Shown here piece by piece: positions 1-10,019 of a stretch of 64,000 bases of DNA. The notes under the pieces were generated by a model. The model was given only the letters and a program-made list of their open reading frames with translations, was not told the DNA's origin and searched no databases. Positions within the stretch are counted from its first letter, which is position 1. Each line of letters begins with the position of its first letter. Source of the DNA: Gerris lacustris (Eukaryota; Arthropoda; Insecta; Hemiptera; Gerridae); the NCBI GenBank assembly GCA_951217055.1, contig OX578277.1:99451511-99515510 (forward strand). Direction: 5' to 3'. The translations under genes and the position numbers were made by a program.

Positions 1-142
1 CTGTTTTTTTAACCTACTTTCTATAATTTAATTAATTAATATAATTTTAAATTGATTAATTGAGTTAAATCTAATTTAATAATGATATTATTAATAGATA
101 GTTCATACCTCTTGATTTAAATCATAAGACAGGACATTTATA
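1..142 (-). repeat. Inverted 5' fragment of the Penelope-like element
   Basis: This stretch is the exact reverse complement of 992-1133 in the following PLE copy and of the matching part of the second copy (about 4819-4960). It may begin before the window. A short inverted piece at the head of a tandem PLE insertion is a known hallmark of Penelope-like elements and is thought to arise during target-primed integration. The inverted block ends at 142; five unmatched bases follow before the direct-oriented copy starts at 148. No coding content. Confidence 0.85.
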
Positions 143-150
143 TATTTACA

Positions 151-797
151 GATGATGAATATATCAAAGAAACAAAATTTATAATCTTTTCTAAATTATC
201 TGAGAACTTATATCCAAGAAATTAATAAAATCTTTATGGCATAAACAAGAAAACAAATTACAATTGATTCAATCAGAAAACAGACCAGAACCTAATAAAA
301 AAATAAACTACTTCACAAGTCTCACCTATATCAAAGGATTATCCGAGAAAATTCAAAAAATAATGAAAACAAATGATTGCGACCAGATTAATGTAGCTTA
401 TAAACCCATGGATAAAATGTCATTATTTTATAGCAATATGAAAGACAAAATAACTAAAGAAAATAGATCAGGGTTAGTATATAAAATAGATTGCAATAAT
501 TGTGATAATTCCTACATAGGCGAAACATCGCAAAAATTAAAAAATAGAACATACCAGCATTCTAATGATGTCAAAAACAAAAGCACTAAGACAGCGCTGA
601 GTTTACACTCGAGCAATACAGGACATAATTTCGCATTTGATAACACTAAAGTCATGGCCTATGAAAATAATATTAAAAAACGACGTATTATGGAGGCTTT
701 CCATATATTCAGAAGTAAAAAAACTGTTAATTTTAAAACTGACTCTGGAAATATTAATAAAAATTACAACGCTATTTTTAAAGGTTTTAAAGATTAA
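151..797 (+). pseudogene. Truncated PLE ORF: C-terminal GIY-YIG endonuclease part
   Basis: This is the 3' remnant of the 856-codon ORF found in the full copy. It begins at the codons equivalent to residue 642. One base is lost near 214, so the reading frame is broken there; the frame that ends at 797 is open from about 216 on and includes an intact GIY-YIG region (GLVY, then CNNC, then YIGE). There is no start codon of its own in a proper context. It is presumably not translated as such and serves only as part of the pseudo-LTR. Confidence 0.85.
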
Positions 798-1880
798 TAA
801 ACGTGATTCAATTTAACTCAATTAGTATAAATTAAAGAATACTTAGAATATTTTAGAGAAACGTTTACATTAATAAGTAAGAATAATTATCTTTAAAACA
901 AAATTTATGAAAAAATTAAAAATTAAAATTATTATAAATAAAAATAATAATAAACAAAGATTTTAAATAAAATAATCATAATAGTAATTATTATAAATGT
1001 CCTGTCTTATGATTTAAATCAAGAGGTATGAACTATCTATTAATAATATCATTATTAAATTAGATTTAACTCAATTAATCAATTTAAAATTATATTAATT
1101 AATTAAATTATAGAAAGTAGGTTAAAAAAACAGGATTATTTCAAGTTAATTCGATTATTCTATAATTATATTGGAACTGAGGAAGGTAACTTCCAATTCC
1201 TTTAAAGTTTAATTGAACAGCTCTCTCCTAGGAGCGCTGGTGTTCATTTTCCTTCTTAAATTAATAACTCACTGGTTCAACATAATAAAAATAACAGTAA
1301 ATTACCTTCATAACTGGTTATTATGCTTAATACACTAACTATTTATCTAAAATAATTTAAATGTAATTTAATTTATAGTTATAAACTAATTAATTTTAAT
1401 GTTAATCAAAGTTATGTCAATGAATGTTCTCGGTTATAGATCTTAGCATATTTTTATAGTCATTGTTAAACATTTTATTTCCAATTCACTGTTACAGTCA
1501 CTTTATTTATTTAATTTTATTTATTTATCGTAAGTGTTGTCAATGTTATATTTATATTAATGTTATATTGTTTGAACGAATTTCAATTTTATATTGTAAT
1601 GACAAATATTAACTTCTTTTTGACTCTCTCCAATGGAGGAAAAATTTTAAATTGTATTACCGACTACAAGCTGCATTTGTAAGTAAATCATCATTTAATG
1701 AGTATAAACGTTTTTATTAAGAATTTGATTAAAATCTGGTTTTTTGGTTTAATTTATGTGCGACCCAGATTTTGTTAAAAAATATAAAAAAGGAACTGAT
1801 ATTACAAATAGAAAATATTACTAGAATTCCATAACTAATTGTATTTTTATTCTTATTTTGTAGCTATTGAAAAAGTTTGT

Positions 1881-1922
1881 AATGACTGAAGATGATTTTA
1901 AAATAAAGTCGAAACGTCTCAT
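1881..1922 (+). ncRNA. Hammerhead ribozyme-like motif, upstream PLE copy
   Basis: The RNA would contain the hammerhead core CUGAAGA (1886-1892), a 7-bp stem II (GATTTTA/TAAAGTC, loop AAA, 1894-1910), GAAA (1911-1914), then CGUC with the predicted cut after C1918. Stem I pairs AUGA (1882-1885) with UCAU (1919-1922). Stem III is only AC/GU with no loop, which would need a dimer of two RNAs, as reported for ribozymes of PLEs and retrozymes. One extra U (1893) sits between core and stem II. Established knowledge: many PLEs carry hammerheads in their pseudo-LTR. That this one is active is inference. Confidence 0.7.
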
Positions 1923-2053
1923 AATGTTTGTGTGATTTACGCATTATTTCTACACCTCTACAGCCATCAAATTACTATCTTCATATAATTTATAAGGGTG
2001 TATCACTAGTAAATTATTAGTTATATATTTAAATTTATATTATTAACCTGGAG

Positions 2054-4624
2054 ATGGAAAATACCAGGAGAAATTTCAATAACAATCTTCATGTAGAAGA
2101 ATCTAATATTATCAAACTTTTTAACAAGTTCCTTTTATTGCACATTAAGAAACACCATACAGAGAAACAGAAAATTTGGACTTTGAAATCTAATGTTATT
2201 AAACTTTGCCACTCTGATAGTAGAAGAGTTTATTTACAATACCACATAAGAAATAATCAAATTCCTTATCATTTAAACTGGGTATTTAATAAAGCATCAA
2301 TGATGTTTATAAAACAGAATGTGAATAATAAATTATTGAAATTATCTGATAATTATGTCAAGAAATTATTAGCGCTAGAATTAAAAGAAACTTATGTGAT
2401 CTCTAATGAATGTCATAATAAGATCAAGAACATACTCAATGAAATTAAAAATGACAGCCTTACTAATTTTAATTGTATTAAGAAAATTACTCAAAATGTT
2501 AAAAATGATCTATCAACAATTTTGGAAAAAATAAGAAATAAAAAAATATTGGCAAGAGAAAGAAAAACCAAAAAAATAGGTAATCCTAATGATTTAAATA
2601 GTCTTAATTGGTATAACCAATTATACAAAAAAGATTGGTGCGTAAACCTTTCCAATTTAATAATTCCGAAAAACATTATCAATTTTTTAAGTTTAGGTCA
2701 TAATTTCAATTTAACACCTTTAAATATAGACAATTCTATATTAAAAATGATTGTTGACATAGAATTTCTTTTAAATAATTTAGAATCACCAGATAATCAC
2801 AAAAATTTCCTTAGAAACAATTTTATCAACTCAATTACTAATTTTCAAAAAACAAATAACAACTATCCAAAAAATAGCCTATTAAATAAACAAATTATAC
2901 AGGATTCAAAATTGTTAAAATCATTTATTAAAAATAACCCCCAAATTATAATAATAAAAACTGACAAAAGTAATAAAACCGCAGTTATGTTAAAATCAGA
3001 TTACGATTCGAAGTTACAATTGTTATTACAAGATAATACAACATATAGAAAAATAAGAGCCGACCCGTTAAATAATATTAAAAAAGAGTATTCTAAATTA
3101 ATTAATAAATTAGTTAAGTTTAAGTTTATAAATGCCCAAGAAAAAACTAAATTAAATATTGACCACAGTAACCTGCCTAGAATCCACGGATTATTAAAAA
3201 CCCACAAAATTAATCACCCCTTACGACCCATCATTGATGGGCGAAATTCCCCAGTTGAAAAATTATCGTCTTTTCTTAACCCAACCTTAGACTGCTTTAA
3301 TAACGATAACCCTTACGATATCAAGAATGCAGAAGAGTTAAAAAACAAAATAAAAGATTTAAAGATAAACCAAGATGAGTTAATAATATCCTTAGACGTG
3401 ACATCCTTATTTACAAATATCCCTCTTGAAGAAATGTATAAATTAATCAACCAAAATTGGGAAAAAATCGAACCCCATACGAACGTTAAAAGCAAAATAA
3501 TATATTTAGAAATCCTTAAATTTTGCTGCTCAAATAACTATTTTACATATCAAAATATTGTTTACAGACAAATAAATGGGCTCCCAATGGGGGGGAAGAT
3601 GTCAGTAAACCTTAGTGGAATTATGTTAAACAATATCATTAACAAAGCCATTGAAAATTTAAAAGAAAAACCTAAATTAATTCACAAATACATAGATGAT
3701 TTAATTTTAATTATTAAAAAAGAGAACCTCAATTCCACTTTAGAATGTTTCAATAGTATTAATGGAAAAATAAAATTTACAGTAGAAAAAGAATTGAACA
3801 ACTGCTTAAACTTTTTAGATATATCAATAATTAGAAAAGAGAGTGGTGTGTTATCTACCAAGTGGTATAAAAAAGATCTCAAGAGTAATAGAATTTTAAA
3901 TTTCAAATCAAATCATCCTAAACACACCATAATAAATTCGGCAGGCAACATGATATTAAGAGCTCTCAAAATAACAGATGATGAATATATCAAAGAAACA
4001 AAATTTATAATCTTTTCTAAATTATCTGAGAACTTATATCCCAAGAAATTAATAAAATCTTTATGGCATAAACAAGAAAACAAATTACAATTGATTCAAT
4101 CAGAAAACAGACCAGAACCTAATAAAAAAATAAACTACTTCACAAGTCTCACCTATATCAAAGGATTATCCGAGAAAATTCAAAAAATAATGAAAACAAA
4201 TGATTGCGACCAGATTAATGTAGCTTATAAACCCATGGATAAAATGTCATTATTTTATAGCAATATGAAAGACAAAATAACTAAAGAAAATAGATCAGGG
4301 TTAGTATATAAAATAGATTGCAATAATTGTGATAATTCCTACATAGGCGAAACATCGCAAAAATTAAAAAATAGAACATACCAGCATTCTAATGATGTCA
4401 AAAACAAAAGCACTAAGACAGCGCTGAGTTTACACTCGAGCAATACAGGACATAATTTCGCATTTGATAACACTAAAGTCATGGCCTATGAAAATAATAT
4501 TAAAAAACGACGTATTATGGAGGCTTTCCATATATTCAGAAGTAAAAAAACTGTTAATTTTAAAACTGACTCTGGAAATATTAATAAAAATTACAACGCT
4601 ATTTTTAAAGGTTTTAAAGATTAA
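2054..4624 (+). CDS. Penelope-like reverse transcriptase / GIY-YIG endonuclease
   Basis: An 856-residue protein with the order expected of endonuclease-bearing PLEs. RT: PRIHGLLKTHK and PLRPIID in the fingers, SLDVTSLFTNIP with catalytic D448, GLPMGGKMSVN in the palm, YIDD at 546-549 supplying the two active-site aspartates, and LNFLDISI plus WYKKD...SNHP in the thumb. Endonuclease: GLVY at 749-752, a C-x2-C pair, YIGE at 763-766, the NRTYQHSND segment, and E823 in MEAFH as the likely metal-binding Glu. The protein would copy element RNA, priming at a chromosomal nick made by the GIY-YIG domain. No stop or frameshift is visible. The ATG at 2054 is preceded by about 60 nt of unit-specific leader. 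Host-range subfamily is not assigned. Confidence 0.95.
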   Translation: MENTRRNFNNNLHVEESNIIKLFNKFLLLHIKKHHTEKQKIWTLKSNVIKLCHSDSRRVYLQYHIRNNQIPYHLNWVFNKASMMFIKQNVNNKLLKLSDNYVKKLLALELKETYVISNECHNKIKNILNEIKNDSLTNFNCIKKITQNVKNDLSTILEKIRNKKILARERKTKKIGNPNDLNSLNWYNQLYKKDWCVNLSNLIIPKNIINFLSLGHNFNLTPLNIDNSILKMIVDIEFLLNNLESPDNHKNFLRNNFINSITNFQKTNNNYPKNSLLNKQIIQDSKLLKSFIKNNPQIIIIKTDKSNKTAVMLKSDYDSKLQLLLQDNTTYRKIRADPLNNIKKEYSKLINKLVKFKFINAQEKTKLNIDHSNLPRIHGLLKTHKINHPLRPIIDGRNSPVEKLSSFLNPTLDCFNNDNPYDIKNAEELKNKIKDLKINQDELIISLDVTSLFTNIPLEEMYKLINQNWEKIEPHTNVKSKIIYLEILKFCCSNNYFTYQNIVYRQINGLPMGGKMSVNLSGIMLNNIINKAIENLKEKPKLIHKYIDDLILIIKKENLNSTLECFNSINGKIKFTVEKELNNCLNFLDISIIRKESGVLSTKWYKKDLKSNRILNFKSNHPKHTIINSAGNMILRALKITDDEYIKETKFIIFSKLSENLYPKKLIKSLWHKQENKLQLIQSENRPEPNKKINYFTSLTYIKGLSEKIQKIMKTNDCDQINVAYKPMDKMSLFYSNMKDKITKENRSGLVYKIDCNNCDNSYIGETSQKLKNRTYQHSNDVKNKSTKTALSLHSSNTGHNFAFDNTKVMAYENNIKKRRIMEAFHIFRSKKTVNFKTDSGNINKNYNAIFKGFKD

Positions 4625-5707
4625 TAAACGTGATTCAATTTAACTCAATTAGTATAAATTAAAGAATACTTAGAATATTTTAGAGAAACGTTTACATTAA
4701 TAAGTAAGAATAATTATCTTTAAAACAAAATTTATGAAAAAATTAAAAATTAAAATTATTATAAATAAAAATAATAATAAACAAAGATTTTAAATAAAAT
4801 AATCATAATAGTAATTATTATAAATGTCCTGTCTTATGATTTAAATCAAGAGGTATGAACTATCTATTAATAATATCATTATTAAATTAGATTTAACTCA
4901 ATTAATCAATTTAAAATTATATTAATTAATTAAATTATAGAAAGTAGGTTAAAAAAACAGGATTATTTCAAGTTAATTCGATTATTCTATAATTATATTG
5001 GAACTGAGGAAGGTAACTTCCAATTCCTTTAAAGTTTAATTGAACAGCTCTCTCCTAGGAGCGCTGGTGTTCATTTTCCTTCTTAAATTAATAACTCACT
5101 GGTTCAACATAATAAAAATAACAGTAAATTACCTTCATAACTGGTTATTATGCTTAATACACTAACTATTTATCTAAAATAATTTAAATGTAATTTAATT
5201 TATAGTTATAAACTAATTAATTTTAATGTTAATCAAAGTTATGTCAATGAATGTTCTCGGTTATAGATCTTAGCATATTTTTATAGTCATTGTTAAACAT
5301 TTTATTTCCAATTCACTGTTACAGTCACTTTATTTATTTAATTTTATTTATTTATCGTAAGTGTTGTCAATGTTATATTTATATTAATGTTATATTGTTT
5401 GAACGAATTTCAATTTTATATTGTAATGACAAATATTAACTTCTTTTTGACTCTCTCCAATGGAGGAAAAATTTTAAATTGTATTACCGACTACAAGCTG
5501 CATTTGTAAGTAAATCATCATTTAATGAGTATAAACGTTTTTATTAAGAATTTGATTAAAATCTGGTTTTTTGGTTTAATTTATGTGCGACCCAGATTTT
5601 GTTAAAAAATATAAAAAAGGAACTGATATTACAAATAGAAAATATTACTAGAATTCCATAACTAATTGTATTTTTATTCTTATTTTGTAGCTATTGAAAA
5701 AGTTTGT

Positions 5708-5749
5708 AATGACTGAAGATGATTTTAAAATAAAGTCGAAACGTCTCAT
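5708..5749 (+). ncRNA. Hammerhead ribozyme-like motif, downstream PLE copy
   Basis: Identical to the upstream motif: CUGAAGA at 5713-5719, GAAA at 5738-5741, predicted cut after C5745. The cut site is 3827 nt from the upstream one, so double cleavage of a read-through transcript would release exactly one unit. It also lies inside POP1 pre-mRNA in sense orientation, about 100 nt before an exon. Confidence 0.68.
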
Positions 5750-5848
5750 AATGTTTGTGTGATTTACGCATTATTTCTACACCTCTACAGCCATCAAATT
5801 ACTATCTTCATATTAGTTTATTACATTTTTTATTCCATATTTTGGCAG

Positions 5849-6108
5849 GTTCAGACTGACGGGCCCAAAATCTTTAGAAGTTCTCAGTGGAGCTTTGCAT
5901 CTGGTTAATGAAAGTGAATTCTGCAGCTGGGTAACAGACACTGGGTACTATGTTGATCCATGCAGAATGTACCATCTTCATGTACAAATGGAATACTTAA
6001 GAAAATTTATGTTGACAACCGATCCAGGTCAACTTCCTCCCAGATCTATCTTACCTGCACTTGTTACTACTCACTTACCAAAATTACCTCAGACCATCAG
6101 GCAGAAAG
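5849..6108 (+). CDS. Pop1: POP1 exon (RNase P/MRP protein subunit), first in window
   Basis: Open frame reads FRLTGPKSLEVLSGAL..., matching the conserved RFRLTGP segment of POP1, the largest protein of nuclear RNase P and RNase MRP, which binds the catalytic RNA and helps process tRNA and rRNA precursors. The 3' splice site is the AG of tattttggcag after a T-rich tract. The donor chosen (GTTTGC at 6109) is weak, but it gives the phase (1) that the next exon needs; the alternative GTAGAA at 6120 puts the next exon out of frame. Upstream exons, coding for roughly the first half of the protein, lie before the window, beyond the PLE insertion. Confidence 0.88.
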
Positions 6109-6445
6109 GTTTGCGAAAAGTAGAAATATTTATTATCAGTTTAAAAAAAAAAATTTACAGTGCATACCGTTTAATGTGATCAATTTGGGACCCAGATAAA
6201 GTGATAGTGATTACATTAACTGACTGATAATAATAAGCAAAAGGTACCACAGGAGCAAGTAAAACCCAAAACAAAACAAAATTTTAAACAAGGCTGTGTT
6301 TATTACATACCAAGTAAATTAGGTATGAGGCAATGATTTACTTGGTCACTCACCCTATTTGTTTACCACTTATAAATAATCTAAATAACTATCAAGACAA
6401 AGGGACATTCAGTCTAAAGGACTTTGGGGCAACGGAACATCATAA

Positions 6446-6586
6446 TAGGCTTGTTCCAACCACACTTCAAACTAGTTTAAAACTGTCCCGACGCATGCAC
6501 ATTAGCAACAGGCATTCAAGATTGGTCCAATGTGCATGCGTCGGACAGTTTCAAACTAGTTTGAAGTGTGGTTGGACCAAACCTAC
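6446..6586. mobile_element. Palindromic MITE in POP1 intron
   Basis: Two arms of about 60 bp face each other: TAGGCTTGTTCCAACC with the CACACTTCAAACTAG block on the left, and its near-perfect reverse complement ending GGTTGGACCAAACCTA on the right. A 10-15-nt loop around 6513 separates them. There is no coding content. Superfamily is undetermined because no target duplication is clear. Confidence 0.7.
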
Positions 6587-7764
6587 TTTCTGTTTGTAAA
6601 GGTGATAATATCACTTTGTCTAATTAACTATTAAGACAAGGGGATTTTACACATTAAAGTAATTTTGGGTGGTTAACCAAGTAAATGTGTGCCAATAATT
6701 TTCCATAACATTTATTTTTTTAGGCACTGTGCAAAATAAATCTTTAGGAACAAAACTAATACATACATATATGTAAGCATATTAATAAATGTACATAATT
6801 AAGACATTTTGAGGGACTCATTTTCTTCGTTTAAAAATTAAACTTGATCAAAACAAATCAATTTGGAACTTGTGTTATATAAAATTCAATTGACATAATC
6901 CAGAAAAAAGTGTTATTCTTGAATCTCATCTCAAATCAATTTATATATTCTTCAGTTTATCCCTCTTAAACATGAGTTGATCCACATTAACTGATGAATG
7001 CTTGTTGAGTTGTTATTAATTTTACAAAATTATTTATTTAAATAAGAAATGACTCACTAAACTACAAATTCTACCCAGAGAAAAGACCTAAAAATGCCCA
7101 GGAATGGGAGAAATATTGCCAAAATGAAGTTGAGTTAAAAAAAGTATTGTTCTTTTTAATTATCGTCTTTACAGACATTTGAGATTAAAAACTAATCAAT
7201 CTATGTTATACTTAATGCAATTTTTTTTTAAAATTAATTTTTAACCTAAATTACCTTTACTAAATGTTTAAACCGAGTACGATAAGCTTACTTATTAGCT
7301 TACTTTTTTAATTAACTGTCTGGCTTTCAACCAGTAATAGTGCACTGCACCATTAGTGGCAGCGAAAAGAGGATATTAAATAAGAAAAGTCCAAAATATA
7401 AATGAGGCATAAAAAAGTCCACAATATAAATGAGCACACTTTTCCTGTCATTTGTTGGTTCAGCTGGGCTCAGATTTGGAAGCTATCCTTGTATGAACAA
7501 ATTTTACTGCAGAAAATAAACTGATATACAATTGAATTAAAAAAAGTATTAAGATTTAAAAATTTGACACTATTACACTTAAGTTATATTTTGTCGTTTG
7601 ATTTATTCAAGTCTCAATATTAGTTGTATATCAATCTCAATAATTGTTTAAAAGCATTGTTAAATTCCACTGTTCATGTCCGCTGTAGCAAGTTGTCCTT
7701 AATGTTTATTTTAAGAATTATTATAAAAATATTTTGAATAATATTGGGCAAATTACTGTATTAA

Positions 7765-8060
7765 TTGAAGCGAGCGTAGCGAGCTTCCTACATTCAATGA
7801 AATATGCTCTGTGTCTGTGTATCTGTGTGTCTGTAACGTACAACGATAACTTGAGTAAAAATTGACCGATTTCGATGAAATTTGGTACACATGTTCATTT
7901 TACCAATGCTCAGGATTTCGTTGGACAATGTTGTCTGTCCAAGCGTTCGTGTGCAACGCTCGCGTAAACGTGCGCTTTGGACAGGAAAAAAATCTAACAT
8001 TATCTATTCGATGAGACGAACATTTTATTCAAATAACATTTTTCAGTAAAACCAACAGCA
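7765..8060 (-). repeat. Family A repeat copy
   Basis: On the minus strand this matches the family A core: a pyrimidine-rich lead, GTCCAACGAA, then a variant of CCAAATTTCATCAAAATCGG and ACTTTTACTCAAG, then a CACAGACACAGAC tract. Other copies: 12950-13535, 32860-33180, 35700-36175, 56715-56925, 60705-61140, and as the middle of two chimeric units (42469-43039, 51940-52500). The end nearest 7765 carries the short GAAGCGAGCGTAGCGAGC motif. No protein is supported. Confidence 0.7.
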
Positions 8061-8404
8061 ACAACGCTATGAATTAATAAAGATGGCTAAAAGTATTAAT
8101 AAAGCAGGGAGGGAGATAGTCAAGTAGAATTAATAGGAGGTGGGAGGTGGCTGGGCTCCTCCACCTCTCTATTTTACCTCCCTCATCAACTACATAGCAA
8201 GCCTAGGCACAGCTAGACTTCTTTCTAGAACATCATGATTAACTAATTTTTCTTAGTATCTATAAAATTTATTGCATTACCCGTGCTTCAATGATAGAGC
8301 CTCTCGATGCCTAGTTAATGTTTTACTTACAATTGATGCCTTTTTTACAAATTCAATTTACAGTTTTGAGTTAAGGCATTAATATGAAATGTTTGTTGTT
8401 GCAG

Positions 8405-8632
8405 ACGTGGATACTGAGGTGATTCTTACGGACCCTGTTGAATATGTATCTAGTCCTCTGTGGAATGAGGTGGTAAGGAAAGATATAATAGCTTCTAATC
8501 AACGAGTGAAGAGGAGCAAGATCAAAACTGAACCAAATTTGGTTTCTTCAGTAACTCCTCTAGATATTGAGAAGTCACCTGTTTCAGTACTCCTTGTACA
8601 CAGGCCAGGAAGGCAGGACACAATAAGACTGG
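8405..8632 (+). CDS. Pop1: POP1 exon, second in window
   Basis: Starts after ttgttgttgcag and ends at CTGG|GTAATT. It joins in phase 1 on both sides. The peptide contains SSPLWNEVVRK and SVLLVHRPGRQDTIRLG, the segment just before the POPLD domain; in POP1 proteins this region has a W-N pair and an I/V-L-L-hydrophobic-x-P-G motif followed by R-L-G-W/Y-G. Length 228 nt. Confidence 0.88.
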
Positions 8633-9725
8633 GTAATTATATGTATTACTTTAAAAAATAGCTTATTTGAAACTTTCTGTATGTACTATGAGTAATTTTT
8701 ATAAGCATAAATACTCATTTTAATTAGAAGAAGAATTGAAAAAAGCGGCAACTAGGCATTAAACCATGAATCCTTCTATTCAGCCTCCAGACCTCTCACC
8801 ATGATTTTAATCTGTCTGATTATTATGAAAATTCTCCACTGTATCTAGTGGTCTGAATATTTTGTGTTTTACAACTAGATGTAAGAACGTTGTTTGAATC
8901 ATACGCTATGCATATACCGTACTGCTTCAAATGTAAGACTCCCTCGGTTATAAGACGTATCCCTATTTTCTAATCAAAAATCTAGGAAAGACATTTGTGC
9001 ATACAATATAAGACCCCTGTTTCAAAACTCTTCTCAGACTATTCATACGCCAAATTTAGGCAGTCTTCCATGGTTATTGTTGGACTATTAAATCTCTATT
9101 TAGATGTATGGCCTATTTGAATATTTATTTAGATGTTAGGCACACCCCATGCTGGTAAAGAAGTAGCAATCTTAGATTTTGAAAAGATATCAGGGTATAA
9201 GGTAATAAGGCAATTTTGATATTAAGTAACATATTTGTAATTTTCAAAGGCACCCCTTGCAATGTTCAAATCTACTCCTGAACAAAAAGGTGAATTTAAT
9301 TCAATTTTAAGTTTTTGGTAGTTTTCATACTACGGAAAGTTTAAATTTTAATTTAAATCAAATTATAATTATTATTTACTACGGGAAACAGACAGTGAAA
9401 AATACACTCCCGCGCCGGGAGTGTATTTTTCACTGTCTGTTTCCCGTAGTAAATAATAATTATAATTTGATGTGAATTTAATTTATGACCCATGCTTCGG
9501 AAAGTATTTCGATGGAAACTAAATTCCATTTGTCTCTTAATTACCCAAGCCCAACATTACTCACCTTATGTTGAGTACCTACCAAACCAAGCTTAGCAAT
9601 TACCAAGCAGTGGTTAGTTTGGTTATATCTCATGCCTTTATTATTATTGTACTTTTTATAGTAATAATAATAGACATTCCTTCATAAATCTGTTTACATT
9701 CTTTATTCTTTGCATCATATTGCAG
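8633..9725 (+). other. POP1 intron with palindrome
   Basis: A 1.1-kb intron. It contains the perfect palindrome at 9357-9471 and, near 8925-9040, a short relic with repeated ATAAGAC motifs resembling a degraded MITE. No other structure seen. Confidence 0.7.
9357..9471. repeat. Perfect 56-bp inverted repeat, 3-nt loop
   Basis: Arms 9357-9412 and 9416-9471 are exact complements around the loop CGC. The outer sequence (AATTATAATTATTATTTAC, GGGAAACAGACAG) is shared with the larger fold-back SINE at 50345-50705 and with a half-copy near 37690-37790, so this is a compact member of the same family in which the tRNA-like heads are reduced to CGCCGGGA. It lies in an intron of POP1. Confidence 0.92.
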
Positions 9726-9939
9726 GTTATGGTTGTGGGGTGGATGTTATTTGTCCATCTGGTTGGGGAATGCGTATATGGCTGTGTTTGGTACACAATG
9801 GTGCTAGAGCTGCTGGGCTCCGAGATTTTGATATAGTTGAAACAGATACCAGCTTGAAACCTAAGTTCATACCTAACTCTGAAGCTTCTACAGAGCATCT
9901 CAGCACTCTTAATTCTAATAATAGAGAAAAATATTTTAG
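9726..9939 (+). CDS. Pop1: POP1 exon carrying the POPLD domain start
   Basis: After tattgcag the frame reads GYGCGVDVICPSGWGMRIW..., the POPLD signature (W/Y-G-x-G-x-D-V-x-x-P-x-G-W-G-M) followed by NGARAAGLRD, which corresponds to the R-x-G-G-L-K/R block of POP1. The donor is TTTAG|GTAAGT. Phase 1 in, phase 2 out. A short 80-nt intron follows. Confidence 0.92.
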
Positions 9940-10019
9940 GTAAGTTTGTAAATGTTATTTTTTGTTCAGGTATGTTTTAAGTTTAATGCAATTTTTTAAT
10001 TTTATTTTTCTTTGTCTAG

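Larger units (their letters stand above)
148..1986 (+). mobile_element. Upstream 5'-truncated Penelope-like copy (pseudo-LTR)
   Basis: This copy matches 3974-5813 base for base by eye, except for one missing C near 214 (tatcc here, tatccc in the full copy). It starts inside the endonuclease part of the ORF, contains the 3' UTR, and runs directly into the 5' end of the full unit. This partial head-to-tail layout makes the duplicated 1.84 kb act as a pseudo-LTR, as described for Penelope-like elements. Near identity of the two copies points to a recent insertion. Confidence 0.9.
1987..5813 (+). mobile_element. Full-length Penelope-like retroelement unit
   Basis: The unit is 3827 bp: a short 5' leader, one long ORF, and a 1.2-kb AT-rich 3' region ending in a hammerhead-like motif. 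The 3' boundary is where identity with the upstream copy stops (1986 against 5813). The repeat unit length equals the spacing of the two ribozyme cut sites. The element lies in sense orientation within an intron of POP1; 35 nt separate its end from the next exon. The open ORF and high copy identity suggest a young and possibly active insertion. Confidence 0.92.
6109..8404 (+). other. POP1 intron with repeat relics
   Basis: A 2.3-kb intron. It holds a fold-back MITE (6446-6586) and a family A copy (about 7765-8060). In 6590-7760 I see only AT-rich sequence with no exon-like or transposase-like stretch. Confidence 0.75.

Noticed and set aside
8633..8661. Continuation of the second POP1 exon into its open intron frame
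   Set aside because: The GTAATT donor gives correct phase into the POPLD exon; the extra residues NYMYYFKK have no counterpart in POP1.
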